Assembly (NCBI GenBank): GCA_020247305.1
Contig: JADCJE010000047.1
Location: 1-64,000, forward strand
DNA length: 64,000 nucleotides
DNA from: Phycisphaerales bacterium
Lineage (GTDB): Bacteria > Planctomycetota > UBA1135 > UBA2386
Direction of reading: 5' to 3'
Shown here: in pieces, positions 25,544 through 34,435 of the stretch
How the letters are laid out: each line of letters begins with the position of its first letter
Numbering within the stretch: the first letter of the stretch is position 1
The notes under the pieces: generated by a model
Seen by the model: only the letters and a program-made list of their open reading frames with translations
Database searches by the model: none
Told to the model about the DNA's origin: nothing
Position numbers and translations under genes: made by a program

Positions 25544-27865
25544 ATGGCGCGTTCGATCCCGCCCTCCCGCATGCGATGCCCCCGACCGCACGTGCCGCGC
25601 GCCCTGCTCGCGGCGGTCCTGCCCTCGTCCCTGCTCGCCGCCGGCCTGCCGGCGCAAGACCCGGCGCTCGCAGCCGCCGCGCCGACCGCCAAGCTGCCGC
25701 AGGGCGCTGCGCCGGCCGGCCAGGACCCGGCTGGCCAAAACCCGGCTGGCCAGAACCCGGCCATGCCGGCGGCGCGTAGCCCGGCGCCTGGGCAAGGACA
25801 ACCGGTCCAGCAGCAAGCGCCCGGCAAGGCGGGTGCGGCGGCGGGCCAGACCGTCGTCGTCACCGCGTCGCGCCGCGAGCAGGACCCGTTCGAAGCGCCG
25901 CGCGCCATCGACGTGGTCTCCAGCCAGGACCTGCAGCGCTACCAGTTCCGGTCGACGCCGCAGGCGCTGCGGTACCTGCCGAGCGCGATGATCCAGGAGA
26001 CCTCGCCCGGCCAGGGCTCGCCGTTCCTGCGCGGCTTCACCGGTTACAACAACCTGCTGCTGATCGACGGCATCCGCGTCAACAACTCGACGTTCCGCTC
26101 GGGCCCGAACCAGTACTGGGCGACCGTCGACCCGCTGTCCCTCGACCGCATCGAGGTGCTGCGCGGCCCGGCGTCGACGCAGTGGGGCAGCGACGCGGTC
26201 GGCGGCGCCGTGCAGGCGATCACCAAGGGGCCGAGCCTGCGTGCGGTCGACGGCGTGCGCTACGGCGGCGCGACGTACGGCCGCTACGCCACCGCCGAGG
26301 ATTCGCCGGTGGCGCGCGGCGAAGCGCAGGTGGCGTGGGGGCGCGAGGGCGGCCTGCGCTCGGCGGCGTTGATCGGCGGCGACGCCCGCGCGATCGGCGA
26401 CATCGAGGGCGGCGCCGACACCGGCACCCAGCCCAACACCTCGCACAAGGAGACTGCGTTCGACATCAAGCTCGAGCACGAGCTGAGCAAGCACACCAAG
26501 CTGGTGTTCCTGCACCAGGAGATGAGCCAGAACAACGTGCCGCGCACGCACGCCACGGTGTCGGCCGAGCGCTGGCGCGGTTCGGCGGCGGGTTCCGACC
26601 TGCAGCGCGAACTCGACCAGGACCGCCGCCTGTCGTACGTGCAGTTGCACCAGAGCGGCCTCGACGGCGCGTTCACCTCGGCGCGCTACTCGGTCTCGTT
26701 CCAGACCCAGCGCGAGGTCGAGGAGCGGCTGCGCACCAGCGGCGTCGGGGCGCAGGAGTTCGAGGTCGGCACGCTGGGCATGTTCGCCCAGTTCGAGTCC
26801 GACCTCGGCGCGCTCGGCACGCTGACCTACGGCGTCGACTACTACCGCGACGACGTCGACTCGCGCTCGACCGGCGTGGGCGCCAATCCCTTCCAGGGTC
26901 AGGTCGGCGACAACGCCAGGTACGACCTGTTCGGCGTCTTCGCCCAGGACGAAGTCGACCTCGGCGGCGGCCTCTCGGCGCAGGCCGGCGTGCGCTACAC
27001 GTACGCGGCGGCCGACGCCGACAGCGTGCGCAGCCCGACCAGCAACACCGCCGGCATCGCCGTCAAGGACAACTGGGACGAGGTCACCGCCAACGTCAAC
27101 CTGCGGCAGGAGCTGACCGAGCGCTGGAACGTCTACGCCGGCGCCAGCCAGGGCTTCCGCGCGCCGACGCTCAGCGACCTGACGTCGTTCACCGTGGCGC
27201 GCAGCGGCGAGCAGGAGATCGCCTCGCCGGGCCTCGATGCCGAGCACTTCCTCGGCTACGAGCTCGGCTCCAAGGTGCGCACCGGCGACCTGCAGCTGCA
27301 GGCGGCCTGGTACTGGACCGACATCGAGGACCAGATCGTGCGCACGCCGACTGGGACGACGGTCGGGACGCCGCCGCTGCCGGCGATCGCCAAGAGCAAC
27401 GCCGGCGACGGCTACGTGCAGGGCACCGAGCTGCAGCTGGCCTACGAGGTGGTCGAGCGCACCACCGCGTTCGTGGTCAACAGCTGGCAGTACGGCCGCG
27501 TCGACGGCTTCGACGCCAGCCGCAATCCGATCACCGACTACACGTCGCGCATCATGCCGATGACGACAATCGTCGGCCTGCGCTGGGAGAACCAGCCGGG
27601 CGACTTCCACTGCGGCACCGAGGTCGTGCGCGCCGAGGACGCCGACAAGCTCTCGGTCGGCGACCAGGGCGACACGCAGCGCATCCCGCCCGGCGGCACG
27701 CCGAGCTACACGCTGTGGCACCTGCGCTGCGGCTTCCGGCTCGACGAACGGGCGTCGCTGGAGATCGCCTGCGAGAACGTGACCGACGTCGACCACCGCG
27801 TGCACGGCTCGGGCAGCAACGGCCTCGGCCGCAACTTCATCATCGGGATGTCCGTCACGTTCTAG
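25544..27865 (+). CDS. TonB-dependent outer-membrane receptor
   Basis: A 773-residue protein, or 764 if it starts at the ATG at 25571, which places the signal peptide (ALLAAVLPSSLLAAGLPAQ) nearer the N-terminus. A low-complexity linker with three 15-bp repeats encodes GQDPAGQNPAGQNPA. The plug domain starts VVVTASRREQDPFEAPRAIDVVSSQDLQ and continues FLRGFTGYNNLLLIDGIRVNNSTFR and DRIEVLRGPASTQWGSDAVGGAVQ. The barrel strands run to a C-terminal RNFIIGMSVTF, with the terminal aromatic residue needed for outer-membrane insertion. The linker may reach toward TonB. The substrate (iron chelate, vitamin, sugar) cannot be told from sequence. Confidence 0.93.
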   Translation: MARSIPPSRMRCPRPHVPRALLAAVLPSSLLAAGLPAQDPALAAAAPTAKLPQGAAPAGQDPAGQNPAGQNPAMPAARSPAPGQGQPVQQQAPGKAGAAAGQTVVVTASRREQDPFEAPRAIDVVSSQDLQRYQFRSTPQALRYLPSAMIQETSPGQGSPFLRGFTGYNNLLLIDGIRVNNSTFRSGPNQYWATVDPLSLDRIEVLRGPASTQWGSDAVGGAVQAITKGPSLRAVDGVRYGGATYGRYATAEDSPVARGEAQVAWGREGGLRSAALIGGDARAIGDIEGGADTGTQPNTSHKETAFDIKLEHELSKHTKLVFLHQEMSQNNVPRTHATVSAERWRGSAAGSDLQRELDQDRRLSYVQLHQSGLDGAFTSARYSVSFQTQREVEERLRTSGVGAQEFEVGTLGMFAQFESDLGALGTLTYGVDYYRDDVDSRSTGVGANPFQGQVGDNARYDLFGVFAQDEVDLGGGLSAQAGVRYTYAAADADSVRSPTSNTAGIAVKDNWDEVTANVNLRQELTERWNVYAGASQGFRAPTLSDLTSFTVARSGEQEIASPGLDAEHFLGYELGSKVRTGDLQLQAAWYWTDIEDQIVRTPTGTTVGTPPLPAIAKSNAGDGYVQGTELQLAYEVVERTTAFVVNSWQYGRVDGFDASRNPITDYTSRIMPMTTIVGLRWENQPGDFHCGTEVVRAEDADKLSVGDQGDTQRIPPGGTPSYTLWHLRCGFRLDERASLEIACENVTDVDHRVHGSGSNGLGRNFIIGMSVTF
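25718..25762 (+). repeat. Three 15-bp tandem repeats in the TonB receptor linker
   Basis: The unit GGCCAGGACCCGGCT recurs three times with small changes and encodes GQDPA/GQNPA between the signal peptide and the plug. Repeat number could vary between strains and change linker length. Confidence 0.8.
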
Positions 27866-28053
27866 GCGTCTGCGCCACGGCAGGTCGGCCGGTCGCTGCT
27901 TGTCGGCGGTCGCGGGCCTCGGGAACATCCCGTAGCGCCGACGTCGCCGTCGCAGCCGCCGCTGCGGCGGGGTCGGAGCGCAGCGCGGCTCAAGTCGGGA
28001 GCGCGATTGGTCGATGACGCCGCGGTCGCGCGCTGTGCGCGACGGGACCGCGC

Positions 28054-28983
28054 ATGGAATCGCCCACCGACATCAAGGCCGCGCTGACGACGCGAGCTCG
28101 CACCGCGACGCTCGACGAGCTGCACAGCGAAGGCAAGCGCCGCGTGCGCGTGGTCAAGGCCGACCAGATCACCCAGATGATCGAGGAATCGGTCCATCGC
28201 GCGGTCGAACAGTCGGGCCTGCTGCCTGCGTCCGAGGTCGAGAAGCTCGTCGAGCGCAGCCGGGTCGAGTTCCGCGCGCTGATGAAGGCGCGCGAGGCCG
28301 AGGCCGAGCGCGCCCAGGCGATGACGGACCTCTTGGCCGCGCAGGAGCGCGAGGTCGCCGATCTGCGCCGCCAGCTCGCCGCGGCCAAGGCCGCGCAGCA
28401 GGCCGCCGAAGAGGCGCTGGCTGCATCGCAGGCCGCGCAAGCCGCTGCGGCGCCGGCCGCCGCCGAGGCCGAAGAGGCCGCCGCGCAGGCCATGGCGCAG
28501 GCTGCCGCCCAGGCCGCTGCCCACGCGCAAGCCGAACTGCTCGCGTCGCTGCGCGACGAGATGGTCGGCATGAAGGCCGCCCTGATGGCGCAGCCGCCGG
28601 TCGTCGCCGCGCCGGGCGCTGCGTCCGTCGTGCCCTTCGCGCCGGCTGCCGCCGCAGCAGGCGCACCGGCCGTGCCCGGCGTCGCCGCCGCCGCCGCCGC
28701 GAGCGTCCAGGCGGCTCCTGCCGCAGCCGCGCCCGCGCCCGACGTCTCGGCCGCCATCGAGAAGCTCGCCAGTTCGCTCAACGACCGCTTCGAGAAGCTC
28801 GGCAAGAAGATGGGCATCAGCTCCGCCGTCGGCGGCGACCAGCCCGTCGACCTCGGCGGCCTGTTCAAGAGCGCCGACGCCGGCCTCGAGTCCAACATGA
28901 ACAACGTCGAGACCAAGCAGAAGACCGGCGGCGGCATCGCTGCGAACCTCGCGCGCCTCAAGAAGCTCAAGGGCGGCGGCTGA
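28054..28983 (+). CDS. Ala-rich coiled-coil protein, partner of the actin-like gene
   Basis: A 309-residue cytoplasmic protein that I do not recognise. The N-terminal 55 residues (ARTATLDELHSEGKRRVRVVKADQITQMIEESVHRAVEQ) are a conserved-looking helical module. Residues about 60-175 are a long coiled coil (REAEAERAQAMTDLLAAQEREVADLRRQLAAAK). A low-complexity Ala/Pro linker follows, then a second helix (DVSAAIEKLASSLNDRFEKLGKKMGI) and a Gly/Lys-rich end (GGGIAANLARLKKLKGGG). The gene is 50 bases upstream of the actin-like ATPase on the same strand, so the two probably form an operon. By analogy with ParMR-, MamK- or bactofilin-type pairs it could be a filament adaptor; this is inference. Confidence 0.75.
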   Translation: MESPTDIKAALTTRARTATLDELHSEGKRRVRVVKADQITQMIEESVHRAVEQSGLLPASEVEKLVERSRVEFRALMKAREAEAERAQAMTDLLAAQEREVADLRRQLAAAKAAQQAAEEALAASQAAQAAAAPAAAEAEEAAAQAMAQAAAQAAAHAQAELLASLRDEMVGMKAALMAQPPVVAAPGAASVVPFAPAAAAAGAPAVPGVAAAAAASVQAAPAAAAPAPDVSAAIEKLASSLNDRFEKLGKKMGISSAVGGDQPVDLGGLFKSADAGLESNMNNVETKQKTGGGIAANLARLKKLKGGG

Positions 28984-29033
28984 CGCCGCGCGCCACGACA
29001 AACCACCAGCCCGAACCCTGGGGATCAGAGTCC

Positions 29034-30074
29034 ATGAACAAGAACCAGAACGAAGTCACCAACGAGAATCAGGCCGATTCGACCGTCGCCCTCGGCAAGG
29101 GCCTTGACGTCGGCACCGCCAACCTGGCCGCGGCCGTGCAGAACAGCGAAGGCGGTATCACGGTGACCGTCGAGCGCAATGCGTTCCTCGACATCCCGAG
29201 CGACGTCTACAGCAAGAGCATGCTGACGAAGCTCAAGGTGCCGTACGTGGTGCACAACAACAAGCTCGTCGTCATCGGCGAGGCCGCGTTCGAGCTGGCC
29301 AACGTGTTCGGCCGCGAGACGCGCCGCCCGATGCAGGACGGCCTGATCAGCCCGAACGAGCAGGACGCCCTGCCGATGATGAAGATGATCATCCAGAAGC
29401 TGCTGGGCGAGCCGCGCGTGCAGGGCGAGAACTGCTATTTCTGCGTGCCGGCGCCGTCGCTGGACGTCGACAACAACGTCGTCTACCACCAGGGCCTGTT
29501 CGAGAGCTTGATCAACAAGCTCGGCTACAAGGCGCACGCCATCAACGAGGCGCACGCGGTGATCTTCGCCGAGCTCGCCGAGCAGGACTTCACCGGCATC
29601 GGCCTGAGCTTCGGCGGCGGCATGGCCAATGCCTGCATCGCCTACAAGTCGATCCCGTGCCTGTCGTTCTCGGTGGCGCGCGGCGGCGACTGGATCGACA
29701 AAAACGTCGCCCACGTGCTCGGCTGCCCGCGCAGCAAGGCGACCCACATCAAGGAGCGCGGCATCGACATCCGCGACCCGAAGACGCGCGAGGAGGAGGC
29801 GGTGTCGATCTACTACCGCAGCCTCATCAGCTACGTGCTGCAGAACATCAAGCAGCGCTTCGAGTCCGGCCAGAACATGCCGTCGTTCAACCAGCCGATC
29901 GACATCGCGTGCGCCGGCGGCACGTCGATGATCGGCGGCTTCATCGAGGTCTTCCGCGACGAGTTCGCCAAGATCGACTTCCCGATCCCCGTCGGCCGCA
30001 TCTTCCGCAGCGAAGAGGCCCTGACCGCGGTCGCCAAGGGCTGCCTCGTGGCGGCGGCGATCGGCGAAGGCTGA
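29034..30074 (+). CDS. Actin-like ATPase (MreB/ParM superfamily)
   Basis: A 346-residue cytoplasmic protein with the actin-fold nucleotide motifs: phosphate-1 KGLDVGTANLAAAVQ near residue 23, an MreB-like LVVIGEAAFELANVFGRETRRPMQDGLI, phosphate-2 IGLSFGGGMANACIAY, and the adenosine motif DIACAGGTSMIGGFIEVF. It is the length of MreB but lacks the MreB N-terminal membrane helix and FDLGTANT start, carrying instead an 18-residue Asn/Gln-rich polar tail (NKNQNEVTNENQ). It is not a close match to MreB, FtsA, ParM or MamK as I recall them. It probably forms filaments with the coiled-coil protein encoded just upstream. Codon use is less GC-extreme than in its neighbours, which suggests high expression. 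Confidence 0.85.
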   Translation: MNKNQNEVTNENQADSTVALGKGLDVGTANLAAAVQNSEGGITVTVERNAFLDIPSDVYSKSMLTKLKVPYVVHNNKLVVIGEAAFELANVFGRETRRPMQDGLISPNEQDALPMMKMIIQKLLGEPRVQGENCYFCVPAPSLDVDNNVVYHQGLFESLINKLGYKAHAINEAHAVIFAELAEQDFTGIGLSFGGGMANACIAYKSIPCLSFSVARGGDWIDKNVAHVLGCPRSKATHIKERGIDIRDPKTREEEAVSIYYRSLISYVLQNIKQRFESGQNMPSFNQPIDIACAGGTSMIGGFIEVFRDEFAKIDFPIPVGRIFRSEEALTAVAKGCLVAAAIGEG

Positions 30075-30101
30075 GCCGCGCGCAGGGATGGCTGGACGAG
30101 C

Positions 30102-30121
30102 ACGGGGCCACGGGGCCCCGT
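30102..30121 (+). terminator. GC-rich hairpin after the actin-like gene
   Basis: ACGGGGCC and GGCCCCGT form a perfect 8-bp stem with a 4-base loop, 27 bases past the stop of the actin-like gene and before the convergent amidase gene. A short CCGTTTCC follows, too weak for a standard U-tract. It may serve as a bidirectional terminator. Confidence 0.4.
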
Positions 30122-30147
30122 CGCCGTTTCCGGGGCGCGCGTCGCTA

Positions 30148-33144
30148 CTACAGCGACAGCGTGCAGCGCACCCAGTTGGTGATGGCGCTCTCGGCCGTGC
30201 CCGTCGGCGTCAGCGTGATGGCGGCGAAGAACAGCGGCCAGCCGGCGAGGAGCGGCAGGTTGGGCGCGAACAGGTTGGCGGCGACGGCGCCACCCGCCGG
30301 CACCGTGCCCTGGAAGCCGAGGAAGATCGGGCTGCCCGGCGTCAGGCTCGCTTCGACGAGGAAGCCAGGGTTGAGCGGCAGCAGGCCGCCGCCCGGCAGC
30401 CACGCGCCCGGCGCGAAGCCGTCGCTGCACAGCAGCAGGTACGTGCGCCCCGCTTCGGTCGGCAGCGCCAGCGTGAACGGCGTCAGCGTGCCGAGCACGG
30501 CCCGCGGCGGCGCGCGCAGCGGCTCCTGGTCCAGCAGCCACTCGAGGCCCTGCTGCAGGAGGCCGGCGCGCAGCGTCGGGCTGGTGATCGTCTCCAGCGG
30601 GAAGCCGAACGTGACGACGCGCGCGCCAGTCGCCGGGTCGAAGCGCTGCACGCCGGCGGTCAGGCCGTTGCCGTAGCGCAGGCACACGGCGCTCTGCAGC
30701 GTCGTCGGTGCCAGCGTGTCGGGGAAGTTGACGTCGTACGTGCTGCCCGCGCCGTTGTCGAAACCGCCCGCCGGCAGGCCGGCGCTGACCGTGCCCGGCA
30801 CGCCGGCCTGCAGCGTGTACACGCCGGCGTCGTCGAGCGCGTACGTGGCGCCGAGCACGTTGCGGTAGAAGGCGCGGTCGGACGCGCTGCCCTGCGCGTC
30901 GAGGTCCCAGCCGACCTCGGCCCCGCTGACCAGCAGGCTGCCGCCGCTGTTGAGGTAGGCCGTCGCCAGCGCCTGCTCGGTCGCCGAGAACGTCTCGTCG
31001 GCGGTGCTCTCCTCGCCGAGCGACCAGACGACCGCCTGGTAGGGCAGCAGCGACACGCGCAGCAGGCTGATTGCTTCGTTGCTGGCGGCGTCGAAGCCGC
31101 GCGAGCCGTTGGCGTCGCGGCGGATCGCGTCGCCGACGAGCCGCGTGTAGTCGCGCGTGTTGTCGGGTCCCTTGACGTTGCGGTCGAGGCGGTCGAAGCC
31201 CTGCACCAGCAGCACCTGGGCCTGCGCGAGGTGGTCGGTGCCGGCGGTCAGGACCTCGGTCGGGAACGATCGGCCGCTGCTGTTCCACGCGCGCACGCGG
31301 AACGACCGCAGGCTGTGGTGGGGCAGCGGGCCGGTGGACCAGTTCGTGGTCGCCAACGACGCGACCTGCACGAAGCCCTTGCCGTCGAGCGACTGCTCGA
31401 CCGTGTACGACGACGCGCCCGATGCAGCGTCCCAGGCGACGCGCAGGCCGCGGGCGCCGTCCTGGGTGACGCGCAGGGCCGTCGGCGGCTCGGGCGGGAA
31501 CGGCGCCGTGGGCGCGAAGTAACGCAGCACGCCGCGCGCGCAGGCGCGGGCGGCGAGGTAGCGGAACTCCGGCTCGTGCAGCGAGGCGTGGTCGAGCGAG
31601 CCGGGCGTGTCGTGGAACGCCAGTTCGACCAGGATGCCCGGCATCGTGCTCAGCAGCCGCACTTCGCCGAAGTTGGCCGTCTTCTGGCCGCGGTCGACCC
31701 AGGCGGCGTTCCAGTTGGCGCGCAGGTCGGCGACGATCTGCGTGTGGACCGCGGCGCTGAGCGCCGACGAGCCGGCGGTGGCGCCGCCGTTGTAGATGAA
31801 GGTGTCGGTGCCTGCGCCGCCGCCGGCGTTGGTGTGCAGGCTGACGAAGGCGTCGGCCGTGCGCCACTCGGCAAAGCGCGGCCGCGCGGTGACGTCGTCG
31901 TCGCTGTCCTGGCCGCCGCTGATCGAGTCCCACACCGTGCTCGGCGCGCCGGCGAACTGCGCCCAGTAGCGCGCCGCCTCGCGCCAGCGCGCCTGTCCGC
32001 TGGTCGCGCCGCCGCGCACGAGGCTGCCGAGCCCGCCGCCCAGGCGCACCGCGTCGGCGATGACGACGCCCGGCGCCGACGCCAGGTTGCTGAGCGTGAC
32101 GCGCGCCGGCGCTGCCGGCGTGAACCAGAAGTTGCCGAGGTGCGCCCAGGTGACGTTGTCGACCTGCTGGTCGACGATCACGTCGCTCGTGCCGCCGCTG
32201 TGCTCGACGCGGTAGCGAGCCGCCGGCGTGCGGTTGGCGCCGGCGCGGAAGCAGGCGAACACCGGGTAGAGCCCGTCGCGCGCCACCGGGATCGTCCACG
32301 TCGCCGTCGCCGTTTCGGCGACCGTGCTGACGGTGGCGAAGCGATAGCTGCCGCCGTTCCAGCCCGCCGACGCCGACAGCGACCAGCCGCCGGTCTCGGT
32401 GTACCCCGGCGCGCCGGCGTCGTTGTCGGCGACGCCGTCGCTCGGCACTTCGCCGTGCTCGCGCGCCATCACCACGTCGGCGCCGAGGTTGTTGAGGAAC
32501 GGGATCAGGTACTGGTTGGCGATCTCGGCCGTGTGGATGTCCTCGATCAGGCCGTCGATCACACCGCGCTGCGTCGTCCAGCCGAGCGTGCTGTGCCAGT
32601 AGTAGCCGTGGCCCGGCGACACGGCGATGCGCTTGCCGGCGAGCGCCCCGAACGGGCTGACGAGGCCGGCGACCGCCGGCGCGCGCGCGGGCTGCGCCGG
32701 CGCCTGCGGCCGTTCGCCGAGCGCTTCGTGCAGCGGCAGCTCGCGGCCGTCGGGCATGCGCACTTCGATGCGCACGCCGACCACACCGGGTGCGCGCAGC
32801 GCCGTCTTGTCGATCTGTTCGATCGCGTGCTCGCGCGAGCAGCCGGGCAGCAGCTGCAGCAACGTCGCGTCGAACAGCAGCTGCGCCTCGCCGTTCTGCA
32901 CCCGCCACGCCAGCAACTGCGTCCCCGGCGGCACGTGGCTCGTGTAGCCCAGCTGCGCCTCCGCCGCCGTCGGCCCGGCGCACAACCGCGCGATCGCATT
33001 GCCGACGTCGCCGTGCCACGGCCCGACCGCCGCGAGGTTGCTCTGGCGGAAGAACAGCACGTCCTGCGCCGGACACGTCGCGACGGCGACGGCGGCAGCA
33101 ACGACGGCGAGGGCGGCGACGCGGACGGCAGGGGATCGGCGCAT
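30148..33144 (-). CDS. Large secreted N-acetylmuramoyl-L-alanine amidase-like protein
   Basis: A 998-residue protein with signal peptide MRRSPAVRVAALAVVAAAVAVATCPAQ. An N-terminal strand-rich region (GerMN-like) runs to about residue 150. The Amidase_3 fold begins KRIAVSPGHGYYW near 165; zinc and catalytic residues are supplied by that His, E in the IHTAEIANQYLI helix, SLHTNAGG and GILVELAFHDT. A golvesin-C-like beta insert (WTIPVARDGLYPVFACFRAGANRT ... VTWAHLGNFWF) splits the amidase, an unusual arrangement. A fibronectin-III domain (PEPPTALRVTQDGARGLRVAWDAASGASSYTV), a GATase-like region (QVLLVQGFDRLDRN) and a C-terminal beta domain follow. The end resembles that of the propeller protein at 3611-5077. 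The family cleaves peptide from peptidoglycan. Confidence 0.88.
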   Translation of the reverse strand: MRRSPAVRVAALAVVAAAVAVATCPAQDVLFFRQSNLAAVGPWHGDVGNAIARLCAGPTAAEAQLGYTSHVPPGTQLLAWRVQNGEAQLLFDATLLQLLPGCSREHAIEQIDKTALRAPGVVGVRIEVRMPDGRELPLHEALGERPQAPAQPARAPAVAGLVSPFGALAGKRIAVSPGHGYYWHSTLGWTTQRGVIDGLIEDIHTAEIANQYLIPFLNNLGADVVMAREHGEVPSDGVADNDAGAPGYTETGGWSLSASAGWNGGSYRFATVSTVAETATATWTIPVARDGLYPVFACFRAGANRTPAARYRVEHSGGTSDVIVDQQVDNVTWAHLGNFWFTPAAPARVTLSNLASAPGVVIADAVRLGGGLGSLVRGGATSGQARWREAARYWAQFAGAPSTVWDSISGGQDSDDDVTARPRFAEWRTADAFVSLHTNAGGGAGTDTFIYNGGATAGSSALSAAVHTQIVADLRANWNAAWVDRGQKTANFGEVRLLSTMPGILVELAFHDTPGSLDHASLHEPEFRYLAARACARGVLRYFAPTAPFPPEPPTALRVTQDGARGLRVAWDAASGASSYTVEQSLDGKGFVQVASLATTNWSTGPLPHHSLRSFRVRAWNSSGRSFPTEVLTAGTDHLAQAQVLLVQGFDRLDRNVKGPDNTRDYTRLVGDAIRRDANGSRGFDAASNEAISLLRVSLLPYQAVVWSLGEESTADETFSATEQALATAYLNSGGSLLVSGAEVGWDLDAQGSASDRAFYRNVLGATYALDDAGVYTLQAGVPGTVSAGLPAGGFDNGAGSTYDVNFPDTLAPTTLQSAVCLRYGNGLTAGVQRFDPATGARVVTFGFPLETITSPTLRAGLLQQGLEWLLDQEPLRAPPRAVLGTLTPFTLALPTEAGRTYLLLCSDGFAPGAWLPGGGLLPLNPGFLVEASLTPGSPIFLGFQGTVPAGGAVAANLFAPNLPLLAGWPLFFAAITLTPTGTAESAITNWVRCTLSL

Positions 33145-33296
33145 GGGGTGGTGGGGCGCTAGTGTACGCGCGGTTGCGGAGGTGTCAGGGCCTGCGGGCG
33201 GGGCAGCGCGGGCCGCCGAGGACTCTGCGCACGGCGGGCCGTTACGAGCCCGACTGCTGCCTTGCCATCGCCCGATCCACACCCGACGCTGCCCCG

Positions 33297-34013
33297 ATGG
33301 AACTGCCCGCGCTGCTCGCCGTGTCGGTCGGTCCGCCGGTAGCCTCGGCGGCGTGGTTCTACCTGCGCGACCGCGAGCGCGAGCCGCTGGGGGCGGTGGT
33401 GTGGGCCTTCCTGGCCGGCGCGATCGTCGTCGCCGTGGCGGTGTTCGCGGTGGTGCCGCTGGCGCGGTTGGGGGTGCCGTTTGCGCACCCGTGGGCGCAC
33501 GGGGCGTACGTCGCCTTTGCGCTGGCGGCGATCCCTGAGGAACTGGCGAAGTACCTGTTCTTGCGGCGGCACATCCGCAGCCACCACTGCGACGAGCCGA
33601 TGGACGGGATGGTCTACGGCGCGCTGGTCTCGCTGGGTTTCGCCGCGGCCGAGAACGTGCTGTACGTGCTGCAGGGCGGGCTCAGCGTCGGCTTCTGGCG
33701 CGCGTTCACGGCGGTGCCGCTGCACGCGAGTTGCGGCGCGCTGATGGGGCTCGCGCTGGCGAGCCGGAAGCTGCTGGGGCCCGGGCCGGGCCGCGGCCTG
33801 TTGCCCGCGCTCGTGGTCCCGATCCTGATCCACGGCCTGTACGACTGGCCGCTGATGGCACTGTCGCAGCGCGGCGAACCGGAGTACGCCGAAGCGCTCC
33901 TCGGCACGATGGGCAACCTCGGCGTGCTGGTCGTCGCCATCGTCTGGGTGCGCATGCACTCGACGTGGCTGCGCGGCCACCAGGACGGCCGGGTGGCGCG
34001 GCGCGACGCGTAG
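33297..34013 (+). CDS. prsW: PrsW-family glutamic intramembrane protease
   Basis: A 238-residue membrane protein with about seven hydrophobic segments. The four PrsW motifs are present: IPEELAKYLFLRR (the EE pair), EPMDGMVYGALVSLGFAAAEN, PLHASCGALMGLAL and ILIHGLYDWP. The Glu and His residues in the membrane form the presumed catalytic centre. In Bacillus, PrsW performs site-1 cleavage of an anti-sigma factor; here the substrate is unknown. It is transcribed away from the amidase with 152 bases between starts. Confidence 0.9.
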   Translation: MELPALLAVSVGPPVASAAWFYLRDREREPLGAVVWAFLAGAIVVAVAVFAVVPLARLGVPFAHPWAHGAYVAFALAAIPEELAKYLFLRRHIRSHHCDEPMDGMVYGALVSLGFAAAENVLYVLQGGLSVGFWRAFTAVPLHASCGALMGLALASRKLLGPGPGRGLLPALVVPILIHGLYDWPLMALSQRGEPEYAEALLGTMGNLGVLVVAIVWVRMHSTWLRGHQDGRVARRDA

Positions 34014-34061
34014 TGGCAAGAGCAGCGCGCTGCCGCCGCGTGGGGCGCGCTCGTCCCGCTG

Positions 34062-34352
34062 TCAGCCTGCCACGCCGTCCATCCCCGCCACCCGCGCCCG
34101 CGATGCCGCGAACACGGCGCGCAGGATCGCCTCGACCTGCGGCCGCGAGTAGCCGTCGGCGGGCGCTTCCTGCAGCAGGGCGGCGAGCATCGCGTCTTCG
34201 CGCTGGGGGTCGGCGGCGGCGTGGCCGTGGCGCGCCTTCCACGCGCCGATCGCGCGGCACAGGCGGCCGCGCGCGTGCAGCAGTTCGACCAGCTGCGCGT
34301 TGAGCGCGTCCATCTCGTGGCGCAACTGCGCGAGCGTCGGTTCGGCGGGCAT
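34062..34352 (-). CDS. Chorismate mutase type II, monofunctional
   Basis: A 96-residue all-helical protein. TLAQLRHEMDALNAQLVELLHARGRLCRAIGAWKARHG carries the AroQ N-terminal helix with the R and K active-site residues (R11, R28, K39 type positions), and DPQREDAMLAALLQEAPADGYSRPQVEAILRAVFAASR supplies the other half with E and Q/R. The enzyme converts chorismate to prephenate for Phe and Tyr synthesis. No fused prephenate dehydratase or DAHP synthase domain is present. The ATG at 34352 begins the fold; the long upstream frame is antisense to the serine dehydratase gene and is not coding. Confidence 0.85.
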   Translation of the reverse strand: MPAEPTLAQLRHEMDALNAQLVELLHARGRLCRAIGAWKARHGHAAADPQREDAMLAALLQEAPADGYSRPQVEAILRAVFAASRARVAGMDGVAG

Positions 34353-34435
34353 GGCGCGGATGCTACTGCCATCCGCGGCGGCGCGCGCCGGGGCGCCGGC
34401 GGCGGCAACGCGGTGGCGCGTGGGCCGGCCCGTGC

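Noticed and set aside
24530..27928. 1132-codon minus-strand open frame opposite folP, rhomboid and the TonB receptor
   Set aside because: All three plus-strand genes have full family motifs; the antisense frame is composition-driven.
29831..33076. Open frames on both strands and in a second minus frame across the amidase
   Set aside because: Only the 30148-33144 frame has a signal peptide and amidase motifs; the others are Arg-rich shadows.
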